From Rhodobacteraceae bacterium 63075 (lineage in GTDB: Bacteria; Pseudomonadota; Alphaproteobacteria; Rhodobacterales; Rhodobacteraceae), in contig QVMW01000023.1 in the NCBI GenBank assembly GCA_003417655.1, positions 1 to 44,545 of the forward strand: a stretch of DNA of 44,545 nucleotides, given 5' to 3'. Positions 41,898 to 44,545 of the stretch are shown piece after piece. Numbering within the stretch: position 1 is the first letter of the stretch; every line of letters begins with the position of its first letter. A program made the translations under genes and the position numbers. A model generated the notes under the pieces. The model was not told where the DNA came from, searched no databases, and saw nothing but the letters and a program-made list of their open reading frames with translations.

Positions 41898-42959
41898 ATG
41901 CCGACAGAAAAAGCCATCATGGCAGAGCTTGGGCGGCTTCAGCTGCCGGACGGCGACAATCCTGTAAGCGCGGACATGATCCGGGCCCTGACCATCGAGG
42001 GTGGGAAGGTGCGCTTCGTCATCGAGGCCGCGAGCCCCGAGGATGCCGCGCGGATGGAGCCGATCCGCGCGGCAGCGGTTGAGCTTGTCGGCAAGCTTGA
42101 CGGTGTCGAATCCGTTTCGGCAGTGTTGACCGCCCATGGCGCGCAGTCTGCGCCTGCGAAGGCACCGCCCAAGCTGAGTATCGGCGGGCATCCCGACCCC
42201 AAGCGAAAAGATATCCGCCCGCCCGGTGTCAAACGGATCATCGCCGTTGGTTCGGGAAAGGGAGGCGTCGGAAAATCCACAGTGAGCGCCAACCTTGCGG
42301 TGGCGCTTTCAAGAGGCGGTCAGCAAGTCGGCTTGCTGGACGCAGATTTCTATGGCCCAAGCCAGCCGCGCATGATGGGGATCAACGGTCGGCCCGGGCA
42401 GGCCCCGGATGGTCGGATCGCCCCGCCTCAAGCGCATGGCATCACGATTATGTCCCTCGGGCTGATGCTCAACGACGCGCGCCAGGCCGTGGTCTGGCGT
42501 GGCCCGATGCTGATGGGAGCGGTGCAGCAGTTGCTGGGCGATGTCGATTGGGGCGAGCTGGACACGCTGGTGATCGATCTGCCCCCGGGGACGGGCGACG
42601 TGCAATTGACGCTCGGCCAGCACAAGGTGCTGGACGCCGCGGTCATCGTCTCCACTCCGCAGGACGTGGCGCTGATCGACGCGCGCAAGGCGATCGACAT
42701 GTTCGAGAAACTGAAAGTGCCTGTGGTTGGTCTTATTGAAAACATGTCGCTCTATATCTGCCCCGAATGCGGGCATGAGGCGCATGTCTTCGGGCATGGT
42801 GGTGTCGCCGCCGAGGCGGAGAGTATGGGCGTGCCCCTGCTGGCGCAGCTTCCGATCGACCTCGAGACGCGCCTTGGAGGCGATGAGGGCACGCCCGTGG
42901 CTGTGACGGACGGGAAGGCCGCGGGCCTTTATGCCGAGCTTGCGCGCAAGCTGATGTGA
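41898..42959 (+). CDS. mrp: Mrp/ApbC-type iron-sulfur cluster carrier ATPase
   Basis: A 353-residue P-loop protein. The N-terminus (about 1-85) is a DUF59/MIP18-like domain. Then IIAVGSGKGGVGKSTVSANL gives the deviant Walker A, VGLLDADFYGPSQPRMMG the switch region, and LVIDLPPGTGDVQLTL the next motif. The cluster-holding pair is CPEC in LYICPECGHEAHVFG. It binds and delivers Fe-S clusters to apoproteins. It is divergent from the DUF1127 gene and ends in a strong terminator. Confidence 0.94.
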   Translation: MPTEKAIMAELGRLQLPDGDNPVSADMIRALTIEGGKVRFVIEAASPEDAARMEPIRAAAVELVGKLDGVESVSAVLTAHGAQSAPAKAPPKLSIGGHPDPKRKDIRPPGVKRIIAVGSGKGGVGKSTVSANLAVALSRGGQQVGLLDADFYGPSQPRMMGINGRPGQAPDGRIAPPQAHGITIMSLGLMLNDARQAVVWRGPMLMGAVQQLLGDVDWGELDTLVIDLPPGTGDVQLTLGQHKVLDAAVIVSTPQDVALIDARKAIDMFEKLKVPVVGLIENMSLYICPECGHEAHVFGHGGVAAEAESMGVPLLAQLPIDLETRLGGDEGTPVAVTDGKAAGLYAELARKLM

Positions 42960-42986
42960 ATACGCCCATGCGTGGGAAAGGATGGG

Positions 42987-43015
42987 AGCGTTCATGGGAA
43001 ACCATGGGCGCTTTT
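42987..43015 (+). terminator. Intrinsic terminator of mrp
   Basis: AGCGTTCATGG (42987-42997), tetraloop GAAA, CCATGGGCGCT (43002-43012): eleven pairs including two G-T, ending in TTTT (43012-43015), 27 bases after the mrp stop. It includes two of four TGGG repeats spaced 10-12 bases apart (42973, 42983, 42995, 43005) that resemble MraZ sites but are better explained by this stem and its lead. Confidence 0.85.
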
Positions 43016-43299
43016 CGATTCCGAGGCGTGAAAGCTGCTGAAAACGAATCAAAATGAAGCGAAACTGAGTGATTCTACGGGTTCGAAGGCCTCTCAGGGC
43101 ACAGGGTCATGTCTCTTGAACCCGTTTCGACGAAAAATTCTGAGAAAATCACGCCTCTCATGGAAATTTCTCAAGCTCCAGAAGGCGCTCTATATATTGT
43201 GTTGAGTGTTTTCATTTCCGCTACAAATGGTGTCCAGGAGCGTTCAAATCACCCCCAAATGTTGATTTTCAGCGCCTCGGAAACCAGATGATGTAGGTG
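43016..43299. other. Non-coding stretch upstream of the putative UpsM-like RNA
   Basis: About 280 bases, more AT-rich than the flanking genes, with TATATATTG near 43190 as a possible promoter element. A 60-codon frame (43109-43291) shows no family features and no ribosome site, and is not annotated as a gene. Confidence 0.4.
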
Positions 43300-43565
43300 T
43301 GACCCAGAAAAAACTATTGATTACCATGTTTTCCCATGGCATCCCTTGGTCATCGGATGAGGACGGGAAACAAGGGGCGACGCAAAAGACCCCGAAACAA
43401 ACTCCCAAAGTCAGGTTTCATACAGGCACCCGCTTCATCAGAACAAGAGATCCGGCGCGCGGGCGAGCAGACATCCCCCCAGGTGGCGCGCGCAGCTGGA
43501 CTTCCCGCAACGCGGGACGAGGGCGGCGGTTGATCAGTGGCAGCAGATCAACCGCCGTTTTCTTT
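43300..43565 (+). ncRNA. Extended mraZ leader with UpsM-like small RNA
   Basis: The 600 bases between the mrp terminator and mraZ hold no convincing gene. They end with a strong intrinsic terminator (43524-43565) only 48 bases before the mraZ start, and a small hairpin TCCCGC/GCGGGA (43503-43517) precedes it. In R. sphaeroides the dcw cluster is preceded by a long 5' leader in which partial termination at such a site releases the abundant sRNA UpsM (about 200 bases). Position and architecture agree. The 5' end given here is a guess; TTGATT at 43317-43322 could be a -35. Sequence homology to UpsM was not tested. Confidence 0.55.
43524..43565 (+). terminator. Strong intrinsic terminator just before mraZ
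   Basis: CGGCGGTTGATC (43524-43535), ten-base loop, exact reverse complement (43546-43557), then TTTTCTTT (43558-43565). Twelve perfect pairs plus a T-run directly in the leader of mraZ imply premature termination of most transcripts. Confidence 0.9.
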
Positions 43566-43612
43566 AAAAGACACGATTTTTCAAGGGGGGAGGGACAGAG
43601 AGGCGAACGCTT

Positions 43613-44128
43613 TTGGGTCGTAGGTTTCGCGGCGAAAGCCACCACAAGGTGGATGCGAAGGGGCGGGTGTCTATCCCGGCCTCTTTTCGGCGTGTGCTGG
43701 AGGCTTCTGATCCGAACTGGCGCGAGGGCGACAACCCAGAGCTTGTGATCGTCTACGGCGATCATCGCCGCAACTTCCTCGAATGCTACACGATCGAGGC
43801 GATCGACGAGGTCGACCAGAAGATCGCCCGGCTTCCGCGCGGCTCGAAAGAGCGCAAGCTGCTGCAACGTCTTTTCCAGGGGCAGTCATTGCCGACATCC
43901 GTCGACGAGACGGGGCGGCTTGTCTTGTCGCAGAAGCTGCGTGACAAGATCGGCATCGAAAAGGAAGCCTTCTTCATCGCGGCGGGCGATACTTTCCAGA
44001 TCTGGAACCCGGAGACCTACGAGGCCGAGGAGTTGGCGGCGACCGAGGAATTCCTCGATGATCTGCCCGATGACTTCGATCCGCTCTCCTATCTCGACGC
44101 CGCAGGCGAAACAGCACCGGAGGCTTAG
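43613..44128 (+). CDS. mraZ: Transcriptional regulator MraZ
   Basis: A 171-residue protein with two AbrB-like half-domains: HHKVDAKGRVSIPASFRRVL and SVDETGRLVLSQKLRDKIGI. MraZ forms a ring-shaped oligomer that binds repeats before the division and cell-wall (dcw) cluster and represses it. The start is TTG at 43613, judged from the family beginning GRRFRGESHHKVDAKGR; GAGAGG lies about ten bases upstream. The acidic C-terminal tail (DDLPDDFDPLSYLDAAGE) is longer than in E. coli. rsmH follows six bases after the stop. Confidence 0.94.
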   Translation: MGRRFRGESHHKVDAKGRVSIPASFRRVLEASDPNWREGDNPELVIVYGDHRRNFLECYTIEAIDEVDQKIARLPRGSKERKLLQRLFQGQSLPTSVDETGRLVLSQKLRDKIGIEKEAFFIAAGDTFQIWNPETYEAEELAATEEFLDDLPDDFDPLSYLDAAGETAPEA

Positions 44129-44134
44129 TACGGG

Positions 44135-44545
44135 ATGCGTGAGGCAGAACAGGACCCACGGCACATTCCGGTTCTTCTCGATGCCATCCTCGAGCGCGTC
44201 TCACCTGTGACAGGCACTTGGATCGACGGCACCATGGGCGCTGGCGGCTATGCGCGCGGGCTGCTCGACGCGGGCGCTGAAAGGCTCATCTGCATTGACC
44301 GCGACCCGCTGGCGCATGAGATGGCCAAGACATGGATCGACGCATATGAGGGCCGCATCGAGCTTCATCAGACTGTCTTCTCGAAAATGGACGAGGTGGC
44401 GCAGGGGGTTGATGGTGTCGTGCTCGATCTGGGCGTGAGCTCCATGCAGCTCGACGAGGCGGAGCGCGGCTTTTCCTTCCAGGGCGACGGGCCGCTCGAC
44501 ATGCGCATGAGCCAGAGCGGGCCGTCGGCAGCCGAGCTTGTGAAT
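44135..44545 (+). CDS. rsmH: 16S rRNA (cytosine(1402)-N4)-methyltransferase RsmH, N-terminal part, cut by the window end
   Basis: 137 residues of RsmH (MraW). Present are [13 protein letters not shown], the SAM-binding [49 protein letters not shown] and PLDMRM. The rest lies beyond the window. It is the second gene of the dcw cluster, so ftsL/ftsI/mur genes are expected next. Confidence 0.95.
   Translation, partial: MREAEQDPRHIPVLLDAILERVSPVTGTWIDGTMGAGGYARGLLDAGAERLICIDRDPLAHEMAKTWIDAYEGRIELHQTVFSKMDEVAQGVDGVVLDLGVSSMQLDEAERGFSFQGDGPLDMRMSQSGPSAAELVN

Noticed and set aside
43016..43612. RNase P RNA or 6S RNA before mraZ
   Set aside because: None of the conserved RNase P blocks (such as GAAAGTCCGGGC) and no long 6S-like rod were found; the UpsM-like interpretation fits better.

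Overview
The window reads as a 44.5 kb piece of a chromosome from a marine-type alphaproteobacterium of the Rhodobacteraceae (Roseobacter/Rhodobacter group). This rests on gene content and order: interleaved his genes with DUF2147 proteins, a DUF1127 gene followed by CCUCCUCCC-loop small RNAs, mrp, and an extended leader before mraZ-rsmH. The G+C-rich codon use agrees. The left edge looks like an assembly end, because bases 3-17 match Illumina adapter sequence.

Layout. 1-3780 (minus): a truncated SDR, a GMC oxidoreductase and an acyltransferase-3/SGNH membrane protein, overlapping and apparently one operon. 3983-9556 (plus): paaJ(pcaF)-paaA-paaB-paaC-paaD-paaE plus a sixth gene coding for a PaaA-like ferritin-fold protein that lacks one metal-ligand glutamate. 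9647-12784 (minus): paaG-paaI-paaK and a TetR regulator (PaaR type). 12876-15676 (plus): paaZ and paaX. Together these give activation of phenylacetate (PaaK), epoxidation (PaaABCE, with PaaD for maturation), isomerisation (PaaG), ring cleavage and oxidation (PaaZ), and thiolysis (PaaJ). No paaF or paaH is in the window, so the middle beta-oxidation steps must be encoded elsewhere. 15704-21661 (minus): an Lrp/AsnC regulator, a large one-pass membrane protein with a PilM/GspL-like N-terminus and a GspC/PilP-like C-terminus, metY, and an orphan DxD glycosyltransferase-like gene. 21792-26398: a TetR gene divergent from a tightly overlapping four-gene operon (flavin monooxygenase, bile-acid/sodium-type transporter, NAD-dependent epimerase, SDR), with a perfect palindromic operator between them.

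26.5-44.5 kb looks like core genome: tRNA-Tyr, rlmB, a CoA-binding protein, hisE/hisF/hisA/hisH/hisB on the minus strand with a DUF302 gene and two DUF2147 genes inserted on the plus strand, a stand-alone Lrp ligand-binding domain, tRNA-Gly, pyruvate carboxylase, an FMN-dependent alpha-hydroxy-acid dehydrogenase, a UvrD/PcrA helicase, mrp, mraZ and the start of rsmH.

The most striking non-coding signal is at 41187-41436. Five consecutive stem-loops each present the loop motif CCUCCUCCC, or a close variant, on the minus strand directly behind a DUF1127 gene. This is the layout of the cuckoo/CcsR RNAs known from Rhodobacter, here with five copies. A second RNA signal is the 0.6 kb non-coding leader before mraZ that ends in a strong terminator just ahead of the gene, the layout of the UpsM small RNA. 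The most novel protein candidates are the PilM/PilP-like fusion and the sixth paa-operon protein.
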